From Aedes albopictus (lineage: Eukaryota; Arthropoda; Insecta; Diptera; Culicidae): DNA of 64,000 nt. The position numbers were made by a program, and so were the translations under genes. The stretch is from positions 28,545,047 to 28,609,046 of the forward strand of contig NC_085138.1 in NCBI RefSeq assembly GCF_035046485.1, given 5' to 3'. Below the pieces are notes generated by a model. That model was not told the DNA's origin, did no database searches, and saw only the letters and a list, made by a program, of their open reading frames with translations. Positions 32,301 through 40,922 of the stretch are shown here, in pieces. Each line of letters starts with the position of its first letter. Position 1 is the stretch's first letter.

Positions 32301-34732
32301 AGTAGGCGAATGAGTACAAGAAATTCTCAGACCTTCGTTATGGACGTCCTAAAGCGGTTTGCAGTTCTAGTACAAAGGATGCATCAATTGTTGCTGTTTG
32401 TGACAGTGTTCAGTAACGATGTTCGGAATACGGTTGAAGGCGTAGTGAGCAAATATCTCGGCTTCCTTTAGAGGAACGTAGAGGAGTTCACAGCACAACG
32501 ATCGAGAAGCAGTTGTAGGACAAGTATTTGCATCGTGTCAACTACGTTCCGAGGAGTTTTCGGTCAGCCAACATGAAGTTGAAGGCGTTCAACATGTTTT
32601 ATGTAGCCCTGTAAACCTACAGCTTTGCAGGGTAGTAAGGTGGACCAAGATTGACACTATGTCTCTTCCAGATCCAGCTGAACTACGACATCAGGAGCGA
32701 CGACGAGATGATCGTTTGGAGTTGCTAGTGACGCAGTCCTTTCAACTGGAACTCGAACACATCGATAAGGCATTTGCCAGCATAACTGACAGCCTAAATC
32801 CGATATGTGACTTCGTGGTCGTGCGGCTAGTGTCACCAAACATTCAGTCGCATCGTGCTGAGGCAAGCACGGGTTCGAATCCCGCCGCAGCTTTCAGGAA
32901 GAGTTTTTGGCTGTGCCACTGGACGTTGCATGCTAGTCCGTTGTCTAGTGTCGTGCTTCCTTCAAAGAGCAAATTGCTAACTGGAAGTATTAAACCCGTA
33001 CCTGACTTTTTAAAAAAGGTAATTCTCGAGTTGATCCGTGCAGAGCAGGTTTGAAAAGTGAAATGTAAACATGTTGCAGTTATCCAATGTCTACTGTACA
33101 TGGGCTCAATCACTCATAGCCATGCTCATCCAATGGCTGGTCGTTGGCACAATACTTGGCACTAATTTCCGTAACTCCTTTGACTGCAATCGTAAAGCAA
33201 CCAAAATCAAGATAAGAACCCGCAAATATGCACCTAGGCCTGTTTTAAGTAATGAATTAACCACAACAACAAGGCTCGAAACCTTCCTACATTGCACCTG
33301 TGTAAATCCGACACGCCCCCTTACTCCCTCTTTCGCGTCAACGACTAACGACAATTTTCTTCATGGTGACATGTAACCAAAACTACACTGAAATAAATTT
33401 TGTTGTAGAAACTACCGATTCCATAGTAAAATTACTAACCGTACCTATGATTCTCAACCGACAGCTATTTCCTGTTAATTCCACTGAAACACTGTCAATT
33501 TAACTAGCAGTGCTGTTAACATTACCAAAAATAATCTAAATTTAACAGCTGGGCATTGTATTTTTAACCATACAGTGTTGTAAGATGCGTGTCCAGGAAA
33601 AAATGACAATGTTTTGTTGTTGAGGCGACTACGCTTTTAGTCAAATTTACTGTAGTGCATTGTTATTTCAATCATATTTCAGTAAACTTAACAGATTTTG
33701 TTGTCGGTTGAGAATCATAGGTACGGTTAGTAATTTTACTATGGAATCGGTAATTTCCACAACAAAATTTATTTCAGTGTACCCTCTTGAATTACCCCCA
33801 CCCCTGCACCACAAGACTTTCGAAAAGCCCTGAAATTAGCACTACTAGTAGTGTGCAAAGAAGAATCGCTAGAAAACATCAGTAGGTAGGTAGGTAGGTA
33901 GTTAGTAGCAAATAGTTCACTCACTTATATAATTCTCGCCGAGATGTCCTTGCTGCAGTACGACCAATTTGGATGCGGACGAGGTCGACGACGACGACGA
34001 CGTCGACGTGGCGGGTGGCGCCACGACCGTCGCCGCCGTCGATGACACTGTCGCCACGGCAACGTTGCCATGGCTACCGGCACCCGAACTCACAACGACG
34101 TTGTTTGGCGCAGAGTAAAATTGCTGGTGCTGCTGATGATGATGATGACCATGGTGGCCGCCTGCTGCCACGCTGCCTGCAGGGGTGGCATAACTCTGAA
34201 TCATCGCGTGACCGTTGTGACTGGCAACGCTGCCACCGCCACCGCCACCACTGCTACTCAGATTTATTGTGTAGGTATGATTGTTACCGTTTCCGCCGCC
34301 TAATCCGCTACCGCTAATTATGATATTGTTACTGTTGCTGTTGTGGTTCTTAAAGCTAGTGTTGTTGTTGATTATTATGCTATGGTTGCCTACGCCACCG
34401 TTGGTGGCGCTGCTGATTGCACTACTGTTGCTGTTGTTGTTGTTGCTGTTCTGATTGGTGTTGCCAGATGTGGCAATTATGTGATGCTGCTGAGCCAGGT
34501 GCTGCTGCAGGATGAGCTGGTGATTGGCTTCCAGGGGGATCGACGAGAGCACCATGCTGGAGCCGATGGACGTCGCAAATGACGTCGACGAGGGGTGGTC
34601 TTTCAAATCTGGTCCCGGGCTGGGGACGGGTGACGAAGTTTCTACTGTAACGTGGCCACCGATAATTGCGCTTCCTCCTCCGCCGCCACCACTATCAACA
34701 TCGTCGTGCGAAGGATGCCGCTCTGGAGACAT
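16936..34732 (-). CDS. CHES-1-like: CHES-1-like forkhead transcription factor (FoxN2/3 family), 10 coding exons
   Basis: Joining 34732-33925, 25906-25544, 24663-24518, 24455-24040, 23976-23623, 23553-23376, 23313-23107, 23039-22561, 22390-22229 and 17377-16936 gives 3,555 nt in one frame (1,184 residues plus stop). Every junction has AG acceptor and GT donor signals with matching phases. The protein is a nuclear winged-helix DNA-binding factor. Its forkhead domain (about 690-783) has the recognition helix [16 protein letters not shown] (733-748) and a wing with [10 protein letters not shown]. The segment [18 protein letters not shown] (374-391) resembles the conserved N-terminal motif of FOXN2/FOXN3. 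Poly-Gly, Asn, His, Ser and Gln tracts flank these parts. The vertebrate relative FOXN3 (CHES1) is a repressor isolated as a suppressor of yeast checkpoint mutants. Assignment to the insect CHES-1-like orthologue is from recognition, not a search. Confidence 0.93.
18250..19640. repeat. 23-bp degenerate tandem array, left arm
   Basis: About 60 diverged copies of a 23-bp unit read GTTCCTCGGGAATTCCTCC plus four variable bases in the plus direction. The spacing stays close to 23 bp despite many substitutions. It lies in the last intron of CHES-1-like. Frames of up to 179 codons across it are artefacts of the repeat. Confidence 0.9.
19655..21025. repeat. 23-bp degenerate tandem array, right arm (inverted)
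   Basis: The same 23-bp family continues in the opposite orientation: GGAGGAATTCCCGAGGAACT plus three bases. The flip lies at about 19,640-19,655. The two arms are nearly equal in length (about 1.39 and 1.37 kb), so together they form a head-to-head inverted repeat. Confidence 0.9.
21335..21600. repeat. Short outlying block of the 23-bp family
   Basis: After about 300 bp of unrelated AT-rich sequence, more copies appear in the right-arm orientation (GGAGAAATTCCCGAGAAACT and relatives). They are strongly diverged. Confidence 0.7.
22229..22390 (-). CDS. CHES-1-like: CHES-1-like coding exon 9
   Basis: The acceptor is TTTCCAG before 22,390 and the donor is AAAG|GTGAGT after 22,229. Phase 2 in and phase 2 out; about residues 984-1,037. 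It is Ser/Asn-rich with an acidic end (AAYESSEE). No known domain. Confidence 0.92.
22561..23039 (-). CDS. CHES-1-like: CHES-1-like coding exon 8
   Basis: The acceptor is CCCGTTCCAG before 23,039 and the donor is ATGG|GTGAGT after 22,561. It encodes about residues 825-983, low-complexity sequence rich in His, Pro, Ser and Gly. A more regular stretch reads [20 protein letters not shown]. This exon is just downstream of the DNA-binding domain and probably serves as an effector or linker region. Confidence 0.92.
23107..23313 (-). CDS. CHES-1-like: CHES-1-like coding exon 7 (forkhead wing)
   Basis: The acceptor is CCCTACAG before 23,313 and the donor is CAAG|GTACGT after 23,107, phase 0 on both sides. 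It encodes residues 756-824. [20 protein letters not shown], the C-terminal wing of the forkhead domain, is followed by ALSRSPFH and a Gln-rich tail. Confidence 0.94.
23376..23553 (-). CDS. CHES-1-like: CHES-1-like coding exon 6 (forkhead core)
   Basis: The acceptor is CCCGGCAG before 23,553 and the donor is AGCG|GTAGGT after 23,376. It encodes residues 696-755. The domain's helices 1 to 3 run from [20 protein letters not shown] through [19 protein letters not shown]. Asn736, Arg739, His740 and Ser743 of the recognition helix match the usual DNA-contacting positions. An alternative donor four bases downstream (GTACCC) would break the frame. Confidence 0.95.
23623..23976 (-). CDS. CHES-1-like: CHES-1-like coding exon 5 (start of forkhead domain)
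   Basis: The acceptor is GATTTCAG before 23,976 and the donor is TTCAG|GTGAGT after 23,623. It encodes residues 578-695. An acidic/Pro-rich opening ([20 protein letters not shown]) leads through Gly/Ser/Pro/Gln-rich sequence to [17 protein letters not shown], where the forkhead domain begins. Confidence 0.94.
24040..24455 (-). CDS. CHES-1-like: CHES-1-like coding exon 4
   Basis: The acceptor is ACCAACAG before 24,455 and the donor is CCAG|GTGAGT after 24,040. It encodes residues 440-577, a Ser/Thr-rich region with [20 protein letters not shown] and, near the end, [20 protein letters not shown], a short amphipathic basic helix candidate. A second AG two bases into the exon would shift the frame, so 24,455 is preferred. 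Confidence 0.9.
24518..24663 (-). CDS. CHES-1-like: CHES-1-like coding exon 3
   Basis: The acceptor is TCTTGCAG before 24,663. The donor TCAG|GTTCGT after 24,518 is the weakest in the gene. It encodes residues 391-439, completing LLKG and continuing with [14 protein letters not shown] and an acidic/Ser-rich segment. Phase 1 in, phase 0 out. Confidence 0.9.
25544..25906 (-). CDS. CHES-1-like: CHES-1-like coding exon 2
   Basis: The acceptor is CCAAACAG before 25,906 and the donor is AAAG|GTTAGT after 25,544. It encodes residues 270-390. [20 protein letters not shown] is followed by Ser-, His- and Gln-rich tracts. The exon ends in the conserved segment [18 protein letters not shown], the FoxN2/3-type motif. 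Confidence 0.93.
25907..26120. other. Start of the long intron 1 (3' end of intron)
   Basis: Intronic sequence next to the exon 2 acceptor, with no feature other than the pyrimidine-rich tract. Confidence 0.6.
26300..27250 (+). pseudogene. Ty1/copia gag-pol relic
   Basis: The plus strand reads a copia-type gag segment, [20 protein letters not shown], then [14 protein letters not shown]. After a frame change it continues [19 protein letters not shown] and LLLKGLPEY. These correspond to the UBN2-like gag region of copia elements. Further downstream there are scattered frames with several stops. The copy is dead and lies in intron 1, antisense to the forkhead gene. Confidence 0.65.
27330..28851 (+). 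pseudogene. LINE endonuclease-RT relic, interrupted by a MITE
   Basis: Fragments in changing frames cover ORF2 of a non-LTR element common in mosquitoes. The region before the RT reads [20 protein letters not shown] and [22 protein letters not shown] segments follow, with [20 protein letters not shown] and [20 protein letters not shown]. After the MITE at 28,182-28,430 come [40 protein letters not shown] and the catalytic FADDMDII box, then [12 protein letters not shown]. Several frameshifts and stops make it inactive. I do not assign a clade with confidence. Confidence 0.75.
28182..28430. mobile_element. MITE, CAGTAGACGTTCG family, copy 1
   Basis: A 249-bp element begins CAGTAGACGTTCGATAACTG and ends CGAACGTCTACTG, flanked by TA on both sides (28,180-28,181 and 28,431-28,432). 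It interrupts the RT relic between TTTATCGACTCTAAG and GTATCGACC. Internal GCAGTTAA/AACTGC and CTGTCAAA-like words are shared with the other copies. TA target sites fit Tc1/mariner or pogo-type transposition. Confidence 0.85.
29133..29318. repeat. 31-bp tandem repeat, about six copies
   Basis: The unit, about 30-31 bp, contains GCGGTCATCTGGACACGCTG and a variable tail. Copies begin near 29,133, 29,164, 29,194, 29,225, 29,256 and 29,287. They are diverged by several bases each. No coding meaning is seen. Confidence 0.85.
29746..29823. repeat. Perfect 34-bp hairpin
   Basis: The arm at 29,746-29,779 (starting TTAGTTAAATAACTAAG) is exactly complementary to 29,790-29,823, with a 10-base loop. The terminal 16 bases TTAGTTAAATAACTAA are themselves palindromic. 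It lies in intron 1. Confidence 0.9.
30180..30465. repeat. 16-bp minisatellite (GTGCATCGTTGCATTG)n
   Basis: About 17 diverged copies of a 16-bp unit, itself two similar 8-mers (GTGCATCG and TTGCATTG). A short block of related sequence recurs at about 31,795-31,870. Cys/Gln/Asn-rich frames across it are artefacts. Confidence 0.9.
30575..31593. repeat. Long inverted repeat with about 220-250-bp arms
   Basis: The left arm (about 30,575-30,795) is the diverged reverse complement of the right arm (about 31,338-31,593). Matching blocks include CAGCTTTTTACGCTAA with TTAGCGTAAAAAGCTG, and AATTTCAGTTCAA with TTGAACTGAAATT. About 540 bp separates them. The outer flanks on both sides share a direct repeat containing AGAACCCTACA. 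This looks like a foldback element or a pair of inverted insertions. Confidence 0.75.
31795..31870. repeat. Second block of the GCATTG minisatellite
   Basis: Short run of TGCATTGTTGCA-type words related to the array at 30,180. It is followed, as there, by a TCTAGAA...AGAACCCTACA segment. Confidence 0.7.
32093..32190. mobile_element. Small inverted-repeat element, ACCCAAGAAACAG ends
   Basis: 13-bp perfect inverted ends (ACCCAAGAAACAG at 32,093 and CTGTTTCTTGGGT to 32,190) enclose about 70 bp. There is no coding capacity and no clear target duplication. Confidence 0.55.
32815..33005 (+). repeat. tRNA-derived SINE fragment
   Basis: A tRNA-like head ends in GGTTCGAATCC (32,872-32,882), a perfect RNA polymerase III B box. 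It is bounded by CGGG/CCCG T-arm pairing and a partial TGCGG/CCGCA acceptor-like stem. The A-box region (GTGCGGCTAGTG, about 32,821) is degenerate. About 115 bp of non-tRNA body follows. It is too imperfect to be a working tRNA gene. Confidence 0.65.
33058..33096. mobile_element. Solitary end of the CAGTAGACGTTCG MITE family
   Basis: TGTAAACATGTTGCAGTTAT and then CCAATGTCTACTG match the right end of the 36,331 copy. No partner end lies on the left, so it is a truncated copy next to the SINE. Confidence 0.6.
33386..33779. mobile_element. Palindromic MITE, CACTGAAATAAA ends, TA target site
   Basis: Arms of about 80 bp (33,386-33,465 and the reverse complement at about 33,700-33,779) differ at only a few bases. 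TA flanks both sides (33,384-33,385 and 33,780-33,781). The interior has TTTAACAG/CTGTTAA words. The close arm identity suggests a fairly recent insertion. It lies just 3' of coding exon 1, in intron 1. Confidence 0.85.
33883..33900. repeat. (TAGG)n tetranucleotide
   Basis: About four and a half TAGG units in intron 1, 24 bases past the exon 1 donor. Confidence 0.8.
33925..34732 (-). CDS. CHES-1-like: CHES-1-like coding exon 1 (start codon)
   Basis: The start ATG (34,732-34,730) is the second base of an exon preceded by the acceptor TTTGCAG. The donor is ATAA|GTGAGT after 33,925. It encodes residues 1-269: [20 protein letters not shown], then long runs of Asn, Ser, Gly and His. The Met is chosen because the frame upstream lies in the intron. 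If the exon at 56,788-56,845 is spliced here, an in-frame TAG lies nine bases before the ATG. Confidence 0.88.
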
Positions 34733-34733
34733 T

Positions 34734-36150
34734 CTGCAAAGGATGGAAACAGAGAGCAAAAGAGAATCGTCAAAATCTGCAGGAAGAAATGTCATTCAAA
34801 AACAATTAAGGGGCACGACACTGACCGGTTCGGGGCCCGGGTTAGTGTAATTAAAAACGCACAGATTCACAGGCAATCCGATCCGTCCTCGGCGACGGGT
34901 CTGTCGACTGCAAAAATCTCGATCGATTTAATAACAACATAAGAGCCTTTCGTTTCCTTTCACTCTCTCGCCGCCACACACAAACACTCTCTTTCTTCAG
35001 TCCATGACATCTTCTTCTCCGGACAGGCAATTTGGCGTGACATGCACAAGCTTGTTCTGCTCGATTTTGACTGTGTGCGCGGCGGTCAAGACGAAGAAGA
35101 GGATGAAATTTTATGCCAGGAATTTGATTTGTTTGTTTTTTCTCCCCATTGAACCCATACCGAAGCATTAGTGTGTGCACTGCATCGTGGTTCAATACAT
35201 TCCTTCCTTCAAACAAAAAAACTGCAGGGGTGGGGGTTACCCCGGCAACGACCCTAGCGGTAAACAAAACCATCGCGCTACTTGACCTTGACCTTCTTCA
35301 CAACTCACAAGCTTCTTCACTCGGCGATGCCTGCCGCCAGGTGGTGGCTATTGTTTTCCGCCGTTGCCTAGGATAAGTCAAAATTTATTTTCGCTTTTAG
35401 CATGGCCATGTCGAGGACTTGTTTACGTTGGCAACCGTCGCACAGCACGGCGAGTGATTGAACACAAATTCCCGCAAACAACCCGTGTCACATCGGCAGC
35501 AGTGGCGGCGAGCGACGCTTGACAGAAGGGACAAATCGTTTCCGATTGGGGTGCGTGTTGAAACCGGTTCACGCTTCTTGTCTTTTCCTCGTTCGCAAAA
35601 ATACGCCGAAATCAAACAGCTCGAGATGAAAATTTACCCCTCACTTTCTCACGTGCAAACGAAAATGGCGTCCAATTTAGGGGGTTTGGGGTCGCACCCA
35701 CGGGAAAAACTTCAAACTAGCAGCCGAATTGCCGTTCTCTACCTACGATAATTAAATTATGTTTGTCCCACTTTCCCAGCAGTTTAGAATCCAACCCTGA
35801 TAACAGCCACCCAACCCTGCCTCTAACCCAGCCCTAGTGCTAACCCAACCCTGCCGTCACACGTCAAGTCTTCCTTGTTCGCGCGACAGAAAATTAGACT
35901 ACCTACAACAAGTCAAGGCCTGCTTCTTTTCTGCAGCTCTCGCTCGCCTCCCTCGTCGTTGTCAAGTGGGGAAGACGACATGACAAGCACGAAGAGGTGA
36001 AGATAAACTATTAATCCCCGGTGACAAATTCCGGCTGATTAAGCTCGCCTCGCCGCCCGGACGGGGCACGACGACGCGACGTCAAACTTGAACAGAGCGA
36101 ATAAATCAAGGGTTCAGGTGAAGAAGGCGAATGATGATGTTTTCTATGTG
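34734..36150. other. Proximal part of the 5' intron
   Basis: No transposon or RNA gene recognised. There are several CGAC/GACG-rich segments. A run of AACCCTGC-like words at about 35,790-35,860 is irregular and not a telomere repeat. Frames here are short and lack domain resemblance. Confidence 0.45.
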
Positions 36151-36154
36151 TTTA

Positions 36155-36646
36155 CAGTAGAGGCTCGGTAACTGCAAACGTTCTAGCAGCGATGTTTTTT
36201 GACAAACATCAGCTGACGATCCTTGGCATGTCAATCATTTTCAATTGACTTTATCTTGTTAGTAAACCAGCGTTTTGTGAAGCAACATATGCAACATATT
36301 AACATTTCACTCACGCAACCAAACTGGATACAGTAGACGTTCGATCAATGCAAACGGTTTAATTGCAGTGCTTTTTAACTGCAAGTTCGGTAAGTGAAAC
36401 AAATTTGCAGTCATCGCACTGCCAAACGTCAAAATGGTGCGCCATGTTGGCCCTAATGAACACTTGAATGAATTTCACGTTCATTTAACGTCAATTGATG
36501 GGCTGTTGACATCTGTCAGACGTTGCAGTTATCGAATTCCGTTCGCTAAGGGAAACGTAAACATGTTGCAGTTATCGAACGTCTACTGCAGATGCAACGT
36601 TAGTTGACACCAATAATTCGCCTCACAGTTAACGAAAACGTACTGT
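36155..36646. mobile_element. Outer CAGTAGAGGCTCG element, host of a nested MITE
   Basis: The left end CAGTAGAGGCTCGGTAACTG (after TA) is mirrored, with mismatches, by CAGTTAACGAAAACGTACTG at 36,627-36,646. If the inner MITE (36,331-36,588) is removed, the outer element is about 235 bp. It appears to be an older relative of the CAGTAGACGTTCG family. Confidence 0.5.
36331..36588. mobile_element. MITE, CAGTAGACGTTCG family, copy 2 (inverted)
   Basis: It begins CAGTAGACGTTCGATCAATG and ends ATCGAACGTCTACTG, preceded by TA and followed by CA. The internal order is the reverse complement of copy 1. It is 258 bp with no coding capacity. Confidence 0.85.
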
Positions 36647-37079
36647 CTACAAGCTTTTAACATTTTTGCGACTTTTGATGCACTATCATCCCCATTTATT
36701 CCGTTCCATATTCATGTTCTCTAACGTGTGCAGTTTTTATCATCCTTCCAGCAACCATCTGGAAACGTACGAAACCGCCGAGGGCGAAACCACACAAACG
36801 AGCTCCATAAGAATAACGACCTCCAATGTAACGCTGTTTCATCCGCATCTTCCGCATCCGTCAATGCTGGTGCTGCTGTTGTTGTGGAACCGCCAACCAG
36901 CCGTGCGTCCGTGCAAAAGACAAAAACACAACACCATCATCGGCAGAGGAGAGAAAGGCATGCGCAAGTTTCGATCAAACTGGTTGGTTTGTTTACTACA
37001 GCAAGTAGCAACAACAACAGCACAGAGAACAGACGAACATGCTCGAACAAAATTGCTTGAAAATCTTGTGTAAAGAAAA

Positions 37080-38870
37080 AAATAAGCTCAGTAGCGACAT
37101 CGACGGTGACTTTCCCACCTAAAAACTTCTTCCGACATCATGATGGCGCTAAATTAAGAAATATTTCACTGGCGCACCTTTAAATATTCCTACTCAGAGG
37201 TTGCGCTGTATTTTCTCAAATAACAAGATGTGTATGATTGTTTCACTAATTCAGCAACACAATTTGAGTGAACCATTGAACATTAGTTTCACCACTTTGA
37301 ATTAGAAATGAGTTGAACAACAAGACAATTATTATTTCCCTAGTAAATTCACACACTCTCTGGGTGGAACTATATTGGGGTGCACACTTGGTGACACTAG
37401 CGCCAAAAGGTAAAACATCGGAGAATTTGTACCGCAATTCGAAATGTGACAGCGCCGCGTAAAGGCCACATTGCCAGTTATTTCAAAACAACCGTTGCAA
37501 TTCTTTACACAACCGCACTTCATGAGCTTAGACGTCTGTTCTCTGTGACAACAGCAACCATAATTTTCCAATCGCAGCAGCCCGAAAAATGCGTCCTTTT
37601 CGTCGCAGTAACCAGTTCAACAACCCTTTGGCGATTGCAAGGATTGCAAGGCACAGAGTGCCGCTTGCTTCTGATTGGGGAGGAATCTCCGGAAGAATTT
37701 TTAGGGATTTTTTCTCTGCTCTTAGCTTTTTTCTTGGCATTTTTTCATTCATTTCTCAGACGGTTCAGATAATGAAACAGTCACTTGTAGATCAGTTTGT
37801 TGGGAGACTGATTTTCGCCAATCAGTCTCACAACAAACTAAAATAATCGAAACGACCGCTATGCAATGAATAGATGGCGCCACCATGGACCTTTGCAAGA
37901 AATTCACTAATTTGACGATGGAGCGGTGTCGTGTTAACAGAAAATGAACTCGTTTCCATGGGAACCTAGAAAACACGGCTCCGCTCAAAAGTTAATCGAG
38001 TGAACACGTGCTTCGGTGCATCAATTGTTCGAAACAACTTTAACGATTCGGTGAGCGACCAATGAGAGCCTTTCAATACGTTCAAGCCACAATCTCTTCT
38101 CCAATAGATGGAAAGGATGATTATCAGGAACTCATTTAACGAAGCGTCAGGGTCTCGCTCAGTGTATCAAAAAGTGGTGCTGACACATACACGGCAATGG
38201 TGCCTTCCATTTGTTTCATTTTGTTCTTTTGGAGCTGGTGGTCATCCATTTTAAAACGTTTCCATCCTTGGATACAACCCTGACGTAAAGTAACACATTG
38301 AAGTTGCGCCACTTTGGCACTACGCCCTTATTAAAATATCAAAGGAACCCGTTCAAGTGCTCCAGCATAACAACAGTAGCAGCGGCAGCAGCAGCCCACT
38401 TTGTCAAGTGCACCGGATCCAGGAGGTTTTCCACATTTTTCTTACGAGCATGTAAAATTCACACATTCATATTTATATCATCCAACTACCAGGAGAAGGC
38501 GGCGGCACTTATGACTGGCTGTCACTTGCGCCTGCAAGGTATGCTGAGCGTCCCAGCAGCACTCAAACTCAAACTATCTCGCCCACGCGACGAACGGACG
38601 CCGGCCGCATACAGTTTCTCCTCCGCTCCATATGCAACCAATCCAAGCAGGCAGCGTCCGTCGTCCACATGGCTTGGCCTCTTTGGCATTTCTGTAGAAA
38701 TGAAGGCAACTATTCGCTTCCGTTCTACGCAAAAATGTCGTATGTTCTGTGGATTTTCCTATCAATAGGGACAGTTATACGCGACATGAGCGTACCCTTT
38801 GCATTCTGTGGAAAAACTATAAACAAAAATAGCTCTTTTCTTTTGCTGTCCTTCGATTTGTTTGTGACAT
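37080..38870. other. 5' intron, mostly unannotated
   Basis: No gene recognised. One segment (about 37,490-37,556, CTTTACACAACCGCACTTCA then TGAGCTTAGACGTCTG) resembles 28,874-28,922, marking an old dispersed repeat. A hairpin lies at 37,794-37,839. Frames up to 156 codons have no family resemblance. Confidence 0.4.
37794..37839. repeat. 20-bp hairpin
   Basis: AGTTTGTTGGGAGACTGATT is mirrored by AATCAGTCTCACAACAAACT with one mismatch and a six-base loop. Confidence 0.75.
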
Positions 38871-38878
38871 TTACATCG

Positions 38879-39044
38879 AGGGGAGCGACACTGGTTTTGT
38901 CAAGCCGAGAAATTAATCATCTGTCAATGAAGCCGGCAAGTTTTAGATAGTGCTTTCAGAATTTTGAATGGAATAGTCTATGGCTTTTCTATTTTCTATT
39001 GTTAGAGTCGAAAAGTCTAAAAAAAATACTAGTGTCGCACCCCT
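38879..39044. mobile_element. MITE-like element, AGGGGNGCGACACTRG ends
   Basis: AGGGGAGCGACACTGGTTTT is mirrored by AATACTAGTGTCGCACCCCT ending at 39,044. A lone end of the same family (GGGGGTGACACTAGTTTTGC) occurs at about 60,865-60,885. The interior is non-coding. Confidence 0.55.
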
Positions 39045-40920
39045 TGTCATAAAATAGTGAGCTAGTGAGGTATGGGACGCTCGGGACGCTACATTCGTAT
39101 ACGAAGTACGGTTACAAGTGCTGGATCGAAGAGTAAAGAATCCATAATTCAACACAGAGGAACAAAGAAAAACACACCAGCAGACGCGCGAGTTTGAATC
39201 AGGCCCGACCAAATGCCCAAACGCCGATTCTTCCCTCGAACAAATCCACCCCGAAAAAAAACAATAACGCCAATTCACACACGTCACGCTTCAGCGCCCA
39301 TGTAGGTTTAATGAAATTTTCAATAACAAAATGAAAACAATCGGCGCAGCAAGCAAACGAGAGTTTGCATCGCGATTTCAACGATTGTTTATAAAATCGA
39401 AATCAATCGGCACTCCGCCACCCACCGCCTCCTCTGATGAATGACCCACGCCAAGCCGCGTCGCGTCGCATGGCCAACTACGCATCGCACCACGCGGTGC
39501 GGTGACTGCGGTGACAAACGACGCACTCACTCATTTGCCACTCACTTCGATCCCGTTCCCATCCGCATCAACGAATCCATCTCTTCGGATGTATCGGGAT
39601 TTGTTTGCTTCTCCCGGGGCCCGCCCGTGGCTGTCACGTGGATTGCTACACAGACAGCCAGCCGTTTGGGGATGGATTCAGTTTTTCCTGTTTTCGATTT
39701 TCCCGCTCTCCATGGAGCGGCCACCGCCTGTCACTCAGCCGCAACCCCCCCGTAACTTGACAGATGAGCTCAGTTTCGCGTACCTACTTGCAAATCGTAG
39801 ATGTCGCTACTGTTCGTAAACAACGGGTCCATCCTTCACTGACGCTACAATTTTTGTCCATGCGAAAACATCTTTTTGTTTCGTGGTGAGTGGAAGCCAA
39901 CAAGAGGCTAGCGTTTCGTATCAAAGGGACGTATTCAACAGAAGCGCAAAAACTAATGTTCATTAAATTGAAATTATTTTGATTTTTCTTTTTGTTGTTG
40001 TAAGAAATGTAATAAAAGCACATGTTTAAACGGCCTTCCATATTAATTGGTGACTGCGCATGCTAGATCAAACTCGAAAAAAAACATCTGAAAATGATTG
40101 TTTTTAACTTCCATTTTGACTTGGCCACTAGATATGTAGCTGTAAAATGTTAGCATAAGTAACCTAATTTATTACTTGCTGGTGTTTAATAACCGGACTA
40201 GAAGAAAACATGAGTTTCTTATTAATTTTATGAAAGCCAATTACTTTGCCTTTACTTGTTTTATAGATATAATTTTCGCTTCTAGTAAACAAATTCATTA
40301 TGCCGCACTTAATTTGCATTTATCTACCACAAAAAGTGCGGAAACAACAAATAAAGGTTTCTGTTTAATGTTTTAATATTTTTTGTTCGGTTTGTTATTG
40401 TCGGTTTTCGTCCTTTTCAAAAGTAGCGCTTGCCGCTTTGAATCTGACAGTACCACCCGGACCAAATTTTTTAGGTACGCTGACGTTGTTCGGCAGCTGT
40501 CAAGAAGCTCCCGGGTTGCTCAGCCGCAACCACTCTCCGTACGATCCATCCGTATACGAAGAAGCGTTTTGTTGATGTTAGTTGCCATAGTCCCGCGCTC
40601 CTCTAGGCGCGCCCTGGTCGCGTCGCGAGCGGTGACCTTCAGGCCACAAACAAATCCGACGGACAAGCAGGGAAACTCAACGACGGCGACGGAACGCGGA
40701 CGGAACGGAAGTAGGCAATAAAGGTAGTTGGACACTAGGCATCGGGTTGTTGTTTTGCTTTCATTTCAGCTAGGTATTTATTTATTTTTTCTTTTGATTT
40801 TTCTAGGTCATTTGGTTATGCGGCAATGTGCCCGCCCGCATTCGGCTTGCGGTGGAACCCATTCGAAAGGAAGAAGAAGCGATGCACTTCTGGTGGTAAG
40901 TGAGTGGTATCGGTTGCCAA
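39045..40920. other. 5' intron, no feature recognised
   Basis: Mixed-composition sequence. It includes a GC-rich patch at about 39,400-39,760 and another at about 40,600-40,720. I see no splice-bounded frame or element ends. Confidence 0.45.
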
Positions 40921-40922
40921 TA

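Noticed and set aside
32820..32890. tRNA gene
   Set aside because: Only the B box and T-arm are sound. The acceptor stem and A box are imperfect and a SINE body follows.
33917..34795. Start at the more upstream Met of the long minus-strand frame
   Set aside because: The first 21 residues lie upstream of a clear acceptor (TTTGCAG). The exon begins one base before the MSPERHPS Met.
35790..35860. Telomere-like AACCCT words
   Set aside because: Irregular spacing, and the insect TTAGG repeat is absent. It is just a C-rich patch.
38298..38768. 156-codon frame
   Set aside because: No family resemblance or splice context inside the inferred intron.
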